The position numbers were made by a program, and so were the translations under genes. A stretch of DNA of 16,827 bases from Methanospirillum sp. GTDB lineage: Archaea; Halobacteriota; Methanomicrobia; Methanomicrobiales; Methanospirillaceae. A model generated the notes under the pieces. It saw only the letters and a program-made list of their open reading frames with translations. It was not told the DNA's origin and made no database searches. Positions within the stretch are counted from its first letter, which is position 1. Every line of letters starts with the position of its first letter. The DNA lies in assembly GCA_028695895.1 (NCBI GenBank), contig JAQVIE010000007.1, positions 1-16,827 on the forward strand. The letters run 5' to 3'. This document shows, in pieces, positions 8,105 through 15,327 of the stretch.

Positions 8105-8503
8105 TCACCGGTATGATTTCTGGAACTTCTTTCGTGCCCCACGACCATGTGGCTTTTTAGCTTCTTTCTGACGTGAGTCATTCACGAGCAGACTGCGATC
8201 ATACACATGATATATGTCTTTCATACGGGGATCATTGTGCCATTTGACAATTCCCCTGGCAAGAGCTGTCCGTGCAGCTTCTGCCTGTCCCATGGTGCCT
8301 CCACCAGTTACCTTGATAGAGACATCCACCTCGTCCAGCACGCCCGGAAGCAGCTGAAGTGGTTCAGATATCTTCATTCTGGCAAGCTCGGTGGAGAACA
8401 CATCAAGCAGCAGTGAGTTGATACGGACCACTCCTTTACCAGGCCGGAATGTTGCCCGTGCAACCGCAGTTTTTCTTTTTCCACTGGTATTAATTATTCT
8501 CAT
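8105..8503 (-). CDS. rps9: 30S ribosomal protein S9 (uS9)
   Basis: Small-subunit protein uS9, whose basic C-terminal tail reaches the P-site tRNA. The 132 residues include SGKRKTAVARATFRPGKG at the N-terminus, VTGGGTMGQAEAARTALARG in the middle, and the invariant Lys/Arg-rich end GRGARKKFQKSYR. The ATG is at 8501-8503, 14 nt after the rpl13 stop. Member of the rpl18e-rpl13-rps9-rpoN string. Confidence 0.97.
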   Translation of the reverse strand: MRIINTSGKRKTAVARATFRPGKGVVRINSLLLDVFSTELARMKISEPLQLLPGVLDEVDVSIKVTGGGTMGQAEAARTALARGIVKWHNDPRMKDIYHVYDRSLLVNDSRQKEAKKPHGRGARKKFQKSYR

Positions 8504-8517
8504 CAGAGGTCACCTGT

Positions 8518-8940
8518 TCAGTATTTTGCTCCAAGGAACGTGCTGACTGCACCAAGTGTCACATGTGACGGATTACCCAGCCGCTTCCTGCTTGCATCCT
8601 CGATAGTCTCAGCAGGCTTTCCGGACAACTCATCCGGGACGCCAACATAGATTTTAATCCGTTTCATGGCCTCAACTCCCCGTTCACGTTTATAGGGAAC
8701 CATGCCACGAATAGTCCGTTTCAGAATGTGGTCTGGTCTTCGTGGGAAGAACGGACCTCCCTCACGGGATCCGCGTTGACGTTTTTGCTTGTAGTTATTC
8801 AGAACCCGTGCACGATTTCCGGATATTATTGCTTTTTCAGCATTAATCACGGCGATATCTTCACCTGCAAGGGCACGCTTTGCAACATTGCTGGCAAGTC
8901 TTCCGACAAGCAGGCCATCACCGTCAATTATTGTTACCAT
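8518..8940 (-). CDS. rpl13: 50S ribosomal protein L13 (uL13)
   Basis: Large-subunit protein uL13, 140 residues, of the archaeal/eukaryotic form. Visible signatures: [19 protein letters not shown] near the N-terminus, [33 protein letters not shown] and [19 protein letters not shown]. The ATG at 8938-8940 is preceded by GAGGTAGGTGG, which overlaps the rpl18e stop region. The two genes are 7 nt apart. Confidence 0.97.
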   Translation of the reverse strand: MVTIIDGDGLLVGRLASNVAKRALAGEDIAVINAEKAIISGNRARVLNNYKQKRQRGSREGGPFFPRRPDHILKRTIRGMVPYKRERGVEAMKRIKIYVGVPDELSGKPAETIEDASRKRLGNPSHVTLGAVSTFLGAKY

Positions 8941-8947
8941 GATCCAC

Positions 8948-9313
8948 CTACCTCAGTATCCTTGTCCTACTCCCTTTCGGGTTCTGGGAGAGCAGCTGTT
9001 CAATGCTGATGCAGTGTCCTTTTGCTTTTGTGATCTTGCTTATTGCAGCATCCGAGAAACTCAGTGCGGCAACTGTCACGCCTGCCTCTACAACTCCGCT
9101 CCCAAGAACTTTTCCCGGGACGATCAGGGTTTCCCCTTCCTGTGCATACCGGTTTATCTTGCTGACATTCACTTCTGCGTAGTTTTTCCTTGACTTCTCA
9201 AGCCTGGACGCAATGTCACTCCAGATCTCAACTTCGTTTTCACGCGACGTCTGCTTCAGGAGTCTGATGAGTTCGGCAAGGCGTGGATTGGACTTGTCAT
9301 TCCTTCTGGTCAT
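8948..9313 (-). CDS. rpl18e: 50S ribosomal protein L18e (eL18)
   Basis: Large-subunit protein eL18, found in archaea and eukaryotes but not in bacteria. 121 residues with the typical [17 protein letters not shown] start, [29 protein letters not shown] and [13 protein letters not shown]. The ATG at 9311-9313 lies 6 nt after the rpoD stop, in the conserved rpoD-rpl18e-rpl13 order. Confidence 0.96.
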   Translation of the reverse strand: MTRRNDKSNPRLAELIRLLKQTSRENEVEIWSDIASRLEKSRKNYAEVNVSKINRYAQEGETLIVPGKVLGSGVVEAGVTVAALSFSDAAISKITKAKGHCISIEQLLSQNPKGSRTRILR

Positions 9314-9319
9314 GCTCCG

Positions 9320-10138
9320 TTACCCCCTTATTTCACTTAAAGCCTCGTGTAATTCATCTGAATGATTTTTCAGAAACAGCAGTCCATGTTTAATAATTCC
9401 GACTGTTGGTAATGCACCTGCACTCTCGACAGTAAAGAGGAATTTACGTTCATCCATCCCGATATGAATGGCTGGCTCATTCCCAATACCACTGTTCAGA
9501 CATGCCAGCTCGCAAAGCCGGCAGAGTGAACATAATTCAAGAACACCGTCTTTTACCCCGATTACTGATCCTTTCACCTGTAAAATATCCTTTGGGCAGA
9601 CCTCAACACACAGACCACAACCGTCACACCGTTCATCATGGGTAATGGCTGGATAGTTCTTGTAACCGCATACAGTAACAGGAGACCATTTTGCATGCTC
9701 TATTCCTCTTTCCATGTATGCTTGTGCTTCGATCACAACCTTCTGGCTTTTTTCAAGCTTTACAATTGGGATTTTATCTTCTGCCGGCTGTACAAATGCA
9801 TCCTGAGAGACAAGATCGCCTGACATCACAACGCACGGACCTTCAACACTCATTGTAAGTGTTACTGTGCATCGTGGACAACCGGTTCCATCACAGGAAC
9901 ACTGGCTGCGTGGGACAAAATTATCCGGATCAGTAACCAGCGGGATAAGACCCAGCCGGTGAGTCAGAATTTCGTCGAAGAGTGCACTGGTATTATCGTA
10001 TATTTTGACATCTTCAATTGCAAAGGCCATGACTTCGCTTGTCATCGCACGGCGGAGTGCGTTTGCAAATGCAATTGAGACGTCACTGAGAATAAACGAT
10101 GCAGCGCTCTCTTCAAGACTGCTGAATTCGATCTTCAT
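9320..10138 (-). CDS. rpoD: DNA-directed RNA polymerase subunit D with two [4Fe-4S] ligand sets
   Basis: Archaeal homologue of Rpb3 and bacterial alpha, which pairs with subunit L to nucleate RNA polymerase assembly. 272 residues. The N-terminal dimerisation half has SIAFANALRRAMTSEVMAFA (21-40). A Cys cluster at 80, 82, 87 and 90 resembles a zinc site. An inserted ferredoxin-like domain carries two complete cluster motifs: Cys171, 174, 177, 181 (CDGCGLCVEVCP) and Cys203, 206, 209, 213 (CSLCRLCELAC). Many archaea have kept one cluster or none, and methanogens such as Methanosarcina keep two (established knowledge). The ATG at 10136-10138 overlaps the rps11 stop as TGATG. Confidence 0.97.
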   Translation of the reverse strand: MKIEFSSLEESAASFILSDVSIAFANALRRAMTSEVMAFAIEDVKIYDNTSALFDEILTHRLGLIPLVTDPDNFVPRSQCSCDGTGCPRCTVTLTMSVEGPCVVMSGDLVSQDAFVQPAEDKIPIVKLEKSQKVVIEAQAYMERGIEHAKWSPVTVCGYKNYPAITHDERCDGCGLCVEVCPKDILQVKGSVIGVKDGVLELCSLCRLCELACLNSGIGNEPAIHIGMDERKFLFTVESAGALPTVGIIKHGLLFLKNHSDELHEALSEIRG

Positions 10139-10533
10139 CAGACTCTACGACCCCTTCTCCCGCCTTTTGGCCTGATTGAGTCGTGTGGTACCGGAGTTAC
10201 GTCTTCGATAAGGCCAATACGCATTCCTGCACGGGCAAGTGCACGAATTGCAGCCTGTGCTCCAGGTCCGGGAGAACGTTGTTTTCCGCGACCAGGGGCA
10301 CGAACCTTCACGTGAAGGCCGACAAAACCTTTTTCTCTGACTGCCTGCGCCACATTGCCTGCCATCTGCATTGCTGCATATGGGGAGCTTTCATTACGAT
10401 CCTGCTTGACAACCATACCTCCTGAACTCTTGGTAATGGTCTCAGCACCGGTCAGATCCGTCACCGTGATGATGGTGTTATTAAATGATGCGTAAATATG
10501 AGCAACGCCCCATTTTTCCTTCCCTTCACTCAT
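10138..10533 (-). CDS. rps11: 30S ribosomal protein S11 (uS11)
   Basis: Small-subunit platform protein uS11, 131 residues. Visible: [20 protein letters not shown] near the N-terminus, [35 protein letters not shown] (a glycine-rich RNA-binding stretch) and the archaeal C-terminus [14 protein letters not shown]. The ATG is at 10531-10533, 2 nt after the rps4 stop. It shares one base with the rpoD start. Confidence 0.97.
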   Translation of the reverse strand: MSEGKEKWGVAHIYASFNNTIITVTDLTGAETITKSSGGMVVKQDRNESSPYAAMQMAGNVAQAVREKGFVGLHVKVRAPGRGKQRSPGPGAQAAIRALARAGMRIGLIEDVTPVPHDSIRPKGGRRGRRV

Positions 10534-10535
10534 GA

Positions 10536-11081
10536 TTATCTCCCAACCTTTGCAATCCGCTGGCGTTCGGAGTGGATATCACTAACCAGTGGTGAAGAAC
10601 CGGCGTACGAGATCTCTTCCTGGTCCCTCGCACTTACTGTGTATCCCGGAATAGTAACGCGACGTCCTCCAATTGCGATATGCCCATGGGTGATGAACTG
10701 TCGTGCCTGTTTTGGAGAACGTGCAAATCCACGTCTGTAGACCTGGGTCTGAAGTCTCCTGTCAAGCTGCTGCTCAACCCTTAGTGCAAGGACATCGTCG
10801 ATATCTGCGTTATCAGAAAGCATTCCGATACGTTGCAATGAGCCGATAAGTTCGTCCTTCTTCCTTTCAATCCGTGTCTGTTCTGACCCGGTAGACTGCA
10901 GAGCGATGATCTCACGAGCTGCTTTGCGATATCTCCGGAGTGCACCTTTTGCAATCCAGACTTCACGTTTGTTTCTGAGACCGTACTCAATTACAAGGCG
11001 GGTCTCCTCTTCAATACGGGAGAGTTCGAACGGACGCTTGGGTGTCTGGTATTGTTTGTGGTTTTTACCTGGATAGCCCAT
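10536..11081 (-). CDS. rps4: 30S ribosomal protein S4 (uS4)
   Basis: Primary 16S rRNA-binding protein uS4, 181 residues. It begins with [18 protein letters not shown], typical of archaea. The S4 RNA-binding domain is in the C-terminal half: [20 protein letters not shown] followed by [20 protein letters not shown]. The ATG at 11079-11081 is 12 nt after the rps13 stop. The order rps13-rps4-rps11-rpoD is the normal archaeal alpha-operon order. Confidence 0.97.
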   Translation of the reverse strand: MGYPGKNHKQYQTPKRPFELSRIEEETRLVIEYGLRNKREVWIAKGALRRYRKAAREIIALQSTGSEQTRIERKKDELIGSLQRIGMLSDNADIDDVLALRVEQQLDRRLQTQVYRRGFARSPKQARQFITHGHIAIGGRRVTIPGYTVSARDQEEISYAGSSPLVSDIHSERQRIAKVGR

Positions 11082-11093
11082 GTTTCATCCCGC

Positions 11094-11549
11094 CTAGTTT
11101 TTCTTCCTCTTTACACCGACAATAAGGCCGGTTCTTCCGGTAGACTTGGTTCGCTGACCACGGACCTTCTGACCTGTCTCATGCCTGATTCCGCGATATG
11201 CGCGAATCTTTTTGAGCAGGTTGATGTCATCTTCCACGGTCATCATCACTTCATTTCCAAGCAGATGGCGTTTGACACCTGTGTAAAGATCCTTGGGGCG
11301 GTTACTCATCCAGACCGGGATTCGCTCAGTATAGTTACTAATTACTTCGCGGATCCGATCCACGGACGTTTCATCAAGTTTACCCATTAATGCGTTCTTA
11401 TCAACACCTGCAGTTTCAGCAATAAACTTGGCAGTATGTCGTCCGACACCTTTGATACCGGTCAGGGAAATAAGAACGGGCTTCGTTCCGTCAAGGTCTG
11501 TGTTATGAACCCTGACAAAGTAGTTTATCTCCTGGTCATCCTGGGCCAT
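11094..11549 (-). CDS. rps13: 30S ribosomal protein S13 (uS13)
   Basis: Small-subunit head protein uS13, about 151 residues. Visible: [20 protein letters not shown], the helix-hairpin-helix-like [20 protein letters not shown], and the basic C-terminus with [24 protein letters not shown] start 12 nt further upstream is possible, but the ATG at 11547-11549 is chosen because GTGAGG then serves as its ribosome binding site at 6 nt. It is the first protein gene after tRNA-Ser, 36 nt from the tRNA 3' end. Confidence 0.96.
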   Translation of the reverse strand: MAQDDQEINYFVRVHNTDLDGTKPVLISLTGIKGVGRHTAKFIAETAGVDKNALMGKLDETSVDRIREVISNYTERIPVWMSNRPKDLYTGVKRHLLGNEVMMTVEDDINLLKKIRAYRGIRHETGQKVRGQRTKSTGRTGLIVGVKRKKN

Positions 11550-11585
11550 GCAATGCCTCACTTCAGGGAATTGCCTGCGTGTCAG

Positions 11586-11669
11586 CGTTGAGAGAGGGAT
11601 TTGAACCCCCGAGTCCCAAGGGACACAGGGTTAGCAACCCTGCGCCATACCTGGCTTGGCTATCTCAAC
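11586..11669 (-). tRNA. tRNA-Ser (anticodon GCT)
   Basis: On the minus strand, the acceptor GTTGAGA pairs with TCTCAAC, followed by discriminator G at 11586. The D stem is GCC/GGC. The anticodon stem CAGGG/CCCTG holds loop TTGCTAA, anticodon GCT (AGC/AGU codons). A long variable arm (TGTCCCTTGGGACTC) marks it as a class II tRNA, and the T arm is GGGGG-TTCAAAT-CCCTC. CCA is not encoded. It heads the ribosomal protein operon just upstream of rps13 and follows an AT-rich promoter-like stretch. Confidence 0.95.
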
Positions 11670-11741
11670 ATGCAAAATCGCATCATATCGACACTCGCAA
11701 CAGAATGTCTGCTGCTACAGGAATTGTGCTTACTAATGTAG

Positions 11742-11760
11742 ATGTGAATATAATATAATA
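11742..11760 (-). promoter_or_regulatory. Probable TATA box for tRNA-Ser and the rps13 operon
   Basis: An AT-only stretch (TATTATATTATATT on the minus strand) directly after the stop of the deoxyhypusine synthase family gene. A TATA element centred near 11750 would place transcription start near 11724, giving a leader of about 55 nt before tRNA-Ser. The same AT stretch could instead help terminate the upstream gene. Confidence 0.5.
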
Positions 11761-11761
11761 G

Positions 11762-12760
11762 TTATGATACCTGTTTCAATTCATTCTCCATCCATGGATG
11801 TGCTGTCCGGCGGATACCGGCACCCAGAAGGGCTGATGTAACTATTGGAATTGCAATGGTTGCATCACAAAAACACTGGACTTTTCTGCAGTTACATGAC
11901 TCTTTTCCCCATGATACCGCCTCTTCGAAAGTGCAGCCGGAAAGACCACCATAATGTGGTGTATCAGTGGTATATTGAATAGCATAATCATGCCCTCCAC
12001 ATCCCTGTTCATGGATGGACGCGATAACCTGCGTCTGCTGAATAAAGTTTTTCGGAACTCCCCCGCCTATATAGACCACACCGGTTTTCTGAGCGCGCTC
12101 AACATATCCGGTAAGCTGGTCAGCATCAGCCAGCTGATCAATCATTATCTGATGTCCTTTCCTTCGCGTCATGACAAGGGCAATCCCGATAGAAGAATCA
12201 CACAGGGCGGGGATGAAAACAGGAATGTTCAGGTGAGCGGCTGTAGCAGTCAGGGATCTTCCTAATGGATACCGTTTTGAGAGCCATATGCCAAGAAGCC
12301 GGATAAATTCCGCAGAAGAATCCGAAAAATCATCAAGTTCCTGTGCGAACTCTGCAATTTTTTCATCAACAAGCCTGAACTCATCTTCGTACGCAAAAAT
12401 ATCATAAATCCGGTCAATACCCTGTCTGAAAAGCTCCTGATCATCTACAGTGTGATACCCCAGATAATGCCTGATACCTATATGTTCACAGATATCATGA
12501 AAAATATTTGCACCTGTAGAGACCAGAACATCAATAAACCGGTTTTCAAGCAGTGATATAAGGCATTCCTGCATGCCGGCAGGAACCATGGCTCCGGACA
12601 GGCCGGCAAGAATGGTAACATCAGGTTCCTGGATCATCCTGGACCATATATCAACCGATTCTCCAAGTTTTCTCCCCTGAAATCCTGTCAAACTCATCTG
12701 TTTAAGAAGGGAATCAACACGGGGTTCAGGTCTGACAGGCTGCATGGGATGAAGGTTCAT
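11762..12760 (-). CDS. Deoxyhypusine synthase family protein (DHS-like, altered substrate site)
   Basis: 332-residue member of the deoxyhypusine synthase fold, which uses NAD and a Lys imine to transfer a 4-aminobutyl group; true DHS modifies aIF5A. Visible NAD-fold segments: LAGLSGAMVPAG near 51-62, VSTGANIFHDI near 80-90, FIPALCDSSIGI near 182-193 and VVYIGGGVPKNFI at 228-240. The catalytic motif EEAVSWGK at 279-286 has Lys286, matching human Lys329, with Trp284 and Glu280 also kept. Compared with my recollection of human DHS, the spermidine-binding Asp313 and Asp316 align with Tyr270 and Leu273 (PHYGGLSG), and His288 aligns with Asn238. It may therefore be a DHS-like paralogue using another amine; a homospermidine-type reaction is one possibility. 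A Cys-rich patch (Cys289, 291, 296, 298) follows the catalytic Lys. There is no good ribosome binding site, and a TATA box at about -27 from the ATG suggests a leaderless mRNA. Confidence 0.88.
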   Translation of the reverse strand: MNLHPMQPVRPEPRVDSLLKQMSLTGFQGRKLGESVDIWSRMIQEPDVTILAGLSGAMVPAGMQECLISLLENRFIDVLVSTGANIFHDICEHIGIRHYLGYHTVDDQELFRQGIDRIYDIFAYEDEFRLVDEKIAEFAQELDDFSDSSAEFIRLLGIWLSKRYPLGRSLTATAAHLNIPVFIPALCDSSIGIALVMTRRKGHQIMIDQLADADQLTGYVERAQKTGVVYIGGGVPKNFIQQTQVIASIHEQGCGGHDYAIQYTTDTPHYGGLSGCTFEEAVSWGKESCNCRKVQCFCDATIAIPIVTSALLGAGIRRTAHPWMENELKQVS

Positions 12761-12782
12761 ACCAGCGGTTTTAGCCTTGAAG

Positions 12783-12792
12783 GTATATGGAA
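12783..12792 (-). promoter_or_regulatory. Candidate TATA box of a leaderless DHS-family mRNA
   Basis: The minus strand reads TTCCATATACC, centred about 27 bases before the ATG at 12758-12760. No Shine-Dalgarno sequence precedes that ATG (the nearest bases are GCTGGT), so transcription may start at the start codon. Confidence 0.4.
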
Positions 12793-12798
12793 ATATCG

Positions 12799-12805
12799 AA
12801 AAAAA
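12799..12805 (-). terminator. T-run after the last CBS gene
   Basis: Seven consecutive T residues on the minus strand, one base after the TAA stop of the last CBS gene. Short T-tracts terminate archaeal RNA polymerase without a hairpin. It separates the CBS operon from the DHS-family gene. Confidence 0.4.
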
Positions 12806-12806
12806 G

Positions 12807-13586
12807 TTATAATGCCTGGATAAGGGATTTTCGGGTTACGATACCGACTACTTTGCCATTATCCGTGACAGGGAGACCACTGATGTTTTTGGATAGCATC
12901 TGTGACACAACATCTGAAATCGCCGTGCTTTTTTCAACACTTATGATCGGAGAACTCATTATATCCTTTACGAGGATATTGCGAATCTGGTGCTCCTGGT
13001 GCCTGTCTTCCACAGCTTCCCGAAACTTTGTCAGGGCAACAGCAACATCAGTCTCAGTAACAAGTCCTATCACCTTGTTGTCAGCCATGACAACATACCT
13101 TGCAACTTTCTCATCAACCATCCTGCGACGGAGATGAACCATCCTTTCTCCGGCTTCAATTACCTGATGAAGTTCAGCGGCCGAGGAGAGTTCTCCTTCC
13201 GGTACTACCTTTGCAAGTAAGTCCCCATATGTTACCTGTCCGACAATCCTGTTATCCTCATTGTATACAACCGCCATTTTTGCCTGGTTCTGAAGAAGAG
13301 GGATAAGAATGTCAAGTTCCTGGTCTTCGTATACAATGGTAAACTCGGTATCAATGGTATTAGAGACGTGTATCGCGGAGGGGGCAATTTCTGAGCTGTG
13401 TCTTGCTCCAAGTTTTTCAACAATCTTCTGACGGGATACTGTCCCGACCACTTCATCACGGTGAATTACCACGAGTGGATCCAGTCCGGTATCAAGCATT
13501 TTTTCAAGGGCATCGGTGACCGGAGCAGACTTTGCTACCGTAACCGGTTTTGTCATCACGTCTCGTACAAGTATGGTATTGGTCAT
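12807..13586 (-). CDS. Four-CBS-domain protein (distal gene of CBS operon)
   Basis: 259 residues made of two CBS pairs (Bateman modules) and nothing else: CBS1 about 5-58 (VRDVMTKPVTVAKSAPVTDA), CBS2 about 73-126, CBS3 about 136-187 (ending GLVTETDVAVAL) and CBS4 about 204-258 (VKDIMSSPIISVEKSTAISD to GIVTRKSLIQAL). CBS2 and CBS3 are the more degenerate. Such proteins usually bind adenosine ligands (AMP, ATP, SAM) and regulate partners. No catalytic, DNA-binding or membrane segment is attached. Its ATG (13584-13586) overlaps the stop of the interrupted CBS gene as ATGA, so it depends on ribosomes that finish the downstream part of that gene. A T-run follows its stop. Exact ligand and partner cannot be told. 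Confidence 0.92.
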   Translation of the reverse strand: MTNTILVRDVMTKPVTVAKSAPVTDALEKMLDTGLDPLVVIHRDEVVGTVSRQKIVEKLGARHSSEIAPSAIHVSNTIDTEFTIVYEDQELDILIPLLQNQAKMAVVYNEDNRIVGQVTYGDLLAKVVPEGELSSAAELHQVIEAGERMVHLRRRMVDEKVARYVVMADNKVIGLVTETDVAVALTKFREAVEDRHQEHQIRNILVKDIMSSPIISVEKSTAISDVVSQMLSKNISGLPVTDNGKVVGIVTRKSLIQAL

Positions 13587-14341
13587 TGAGCCACTTCCCG
13601 TATTATGTCATCTCTTGTGATTATTCCTTTTATGCCATTTTTGCCAGAGATTATCACACTCTGGCAGGCAGCCTGTAACATAACTGCCACGGCCTCTCTG
13701 GTTCTGGCTGTCTCAGGAAGAGACGGGATTGTCTGCCTCATCATCCCGGCTGCGGTACCAGACCCCGCATTTTCAGGGAGATCTTCATAAAAAGCAAGAT
13801 CACTCTCGGTGATAATCCCTGCCGTTCCTCATTCATCAACAACGATCACTGCTTCTGCACCCTTTTTAATCAGGTCGACCACATGCACAGATGAATGGTC
13901 AGGGGTGATCTGAACAGGTTCACTCATTATCTCCTGGACAGGAATATCCAGTTTTTCAACCAGGTGTGAGCGTAAAATATCAGTTTTAGTAAGGATTCCA
14001 AGAACCATACCCTGGTCAATAACCGGGGCTCCTGATATGTTATGACTGACAAGTAGTAAAAGCGCATCACGAATACTGCTATCCGGGGATAAATTCATCA
14101 GGTTAGTACTCATCACCTGGCTCAGGAGGGCATTATCTATCTTACGATGCCGCCAGTCAGGATCATTTTTCCTAAGTCGAAAGCCAATATCTTTCTTAGT
14201 GATGATTCCCAGAGCGCGCCCGTCATCAGCTATGATAATCCTGGATATCTTATGTCTCAGCATAAGATTTCGTGCATATGAAACGGTATCACCCGGCTTT
14301 GCTGCATGCACGGGTGTGGACATCAGGTCTGAAACAAGCAT
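13583..14341 (-). pseudogene. Four-CBS-domain protein interrupted by an in-frame TGA
   Basis: The ATG at 14339-14341 (GGAG 7 nt before it, inside the preceding gene's 3' end) opens 170 codons, stopping with TGA at 13829-13831. The same frame continues for 81 sense codons to TGA at 13583-13585, which overlaps the next gene's ATG. The full product would be 252 residues with four CBS repeats: about 1-56 (VSDLMSTPVHAAKPGDTV), 72-127, 133-185 and 198-252. The stop falls inside CBS3, between VVDE and GTAGIITESDL, the beta-turn of a normal CBS core; the usual family pattern is VVDExGxxxGIIT. The part after the TGA has no plausible independent start yet matches CBS3/CBS4, so it is one gene with a nonsense codon. 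Causes: recent mutation (for example CGA, AGA or GGA to TGA), a sequence error, or readthrough. The first 170 residues would still form one CBS pair and most of CBS3. Confidence 0.88.
13829..13831 (-). other. In-frame TGA codon within CBS gene
   Basis: Codon 171 of the interrupted CBS gene. The distance from this TGA to the terminal TGA is 246 bases, exactly 82 codons, so both are in one frame. A small hairpin (ATCAC-CGAGA-GTGAT) starts about 12 bases downstream, but it codes for conserved CBS residues and is not a convincing recoding signal. Confidence 0.9.
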
Positions 14342-14344
14342 TGT

Positions 14345-15220
14345 TTATCTCCTGCCATTATTCACCGATGCAAAGGTTTTAACCAGGTCAAATTCCGTGA
14401 CAAGTCCAACCAGCCTGCTCTGATCAATAACAGGCAGGGCACCGACTTTCTTAGCCATCATTTTCCTGGCTGCATCGGTTACCGTGGCTTCCAGTTCGGT
14501 TGTGAAAAGGTTACCGCTTAATAAATCACGGACCGGGATATTCATAACTTCAGTAACATTTCCGGTAACCAGTTTTTCAAATACCTTCCCGGTTCCGATA
14601 TACCGTACAATGTCTGTAGCAGTAATTATTCCAAATAAAACGTCATTTTTCACAATAGGGAGTCGTCTGAACTGGTGTTCTGTCATTACCCTGGTTACCG
14701 TCGCAAGAGGACAGTCAGGCTGCTGAACCAGCAGAGAACGGACCATGATATCCTCAACCGGAATTGCAGCATGTGACCTGCACAAGATTTTAAGCACATC
14801 CCGTTCGGTTACAATGCCGTTAAGCACCCCGTCATCGTCAACAATCGGAATGCCTCCGATACGGTCATGAAGGATGATTTCAAGTGCTTCTGCCAGGGTC
14901 GCATCTGTATGAAGTGTCCTGACATCGGTCTTCATTATCTTGCTTACACTTTCATTGATTGCTGCAAGGAAATTACCGTTATGCTTGACGTTGATGAGGT
15001 TGAATAGCTCACCACCGCCCAGAAAATCAATGATATCCCGTGCAGTAATAATTCCTTTCAGCCGATGAGTTCCGGGGTCAACAATGGGTAATCTGCGAAA
15101 ACCCCATTGGGTAAGAGTCTCAATTGCTCCGTAGATCCGCATGGTGGGCGGGGCTGAGATCACCTTCGATGTAGCAATCGAAAGAACTGTCCTGTTATCG
15201 TTGCCATGATTTGAATTCAT
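14345..15220 (-). CDS. Four-CBS-domain protein (first gene of CBS operon)
   Basis: 291 residues, two Bateman modules: CBS1 about 17-66 (ATSKVISAPPTMRIYGAIET to GIITARDIIDFL), CBS2 about 91-146 (VSKIMKTDVRTLHTDATLAE to GIVTERDVLKIL), CBS3 about 154-208 (VEDIMVRSLLVQQPDCPLAT to GIITATDIVRYI) and CBS4 about 228-283 (IPVRDLLSGNLFTTELEATV to GLVTEFDLVKTF). The GIxTxxD motifs that usually contact ribose or phosphate are kept in all four, so nucleotide or SAM binding is likely (inference from the family). No output domain. The ATG is at 15218-15220 with only a weak ribosome binding site. The promoter region upstream contains a TATA box and inverted repeats. The stop is 3 nt before the next ATG, and the ribosome binding site of the next gene lies in its last codons. 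Confidence 0.93.
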   Translation of the reverse strand: MNSNHGNDNRTVLSIATSKVISAPPTMRIYGAIETLTQWGFRRLPIVDPGTHRLKGIITARDIIDFLGGGELFNLINVKHNGNFLAAINESVSKIMKTDVRTLHTDATLAEALEIILHDRIGGIPIVDDDGVLNGIVTERDVLKILCRSHAAIPVEDIMVRSLLVQQPDCPLATVTRVMTEHQFRRLPIVKNDVLFGIITATDIVRYIGTGKVFEKLVTGNVTEVMNIPVRDLLSGNLFTTELEATVTDAARKMMAKKVGALPVIDQSRLVGLVTEFDLVKTFASVNNGRR

Positions 15221-15256
15221 GAGATACCAGCCTAAAGGTTACACGGTGTTTAAGTT

Positions 15257-15305
15257 CTGGCATTCATCCTGGTAATGAAAAAACCCAAATACCGATGAAT
15301 GCCAG
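15257..15305. repeat. Perfect 12-bp inverted repeat at predicted transcription start of CBS operon
   Basis: CTGGCATTCATC at 15257-15268 and its exact reverse complement GATGAATGCCAG at 15294-15305, separated by 25 bases. The arm at 15294-15305 coincides with the transcription start predicted from the TATA box at 15318-15325 on the minus strand. It could be an operator bound by a regulator, or a hairpin at the very 5' end of the mRNA. Confidence 0.75.
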
Positions 15306-15317
15306 GATAAAGTCAAA

Positions 15318-15325
15318 AATTTATA
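15318..15325 (-). promoter_or_regulatory. TATA box of the CBS operon
   Basis: TATAAATT on the minus strand (extended TATAAATTTTTGAC), preceded by GGAGG where a BRE would lie. Predicted start is near 15295, giving a 5' UTR of about 75 nt before the ATG at 15220. This is the best TATA match in the window. Confidence 0.6.
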
Positions 15326-15327
15326 CC

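Noticed and set aside
13605..13790. Small plus-strand frame of 61 codons in the apparent gap between CBS genes
   Set aside because: The minus strand here is the in-frame continuation of the interrupted CBS gene, which explains the open frame.
13583..13831. Selenocysteine at the in-frame TGA of the CBS gene
   Set aside because: No SECIS-like element seen, the position is a CBS turn with no expected Cys or Sec, and Sec use is not expected in this lineage. Kept only as a remote option.
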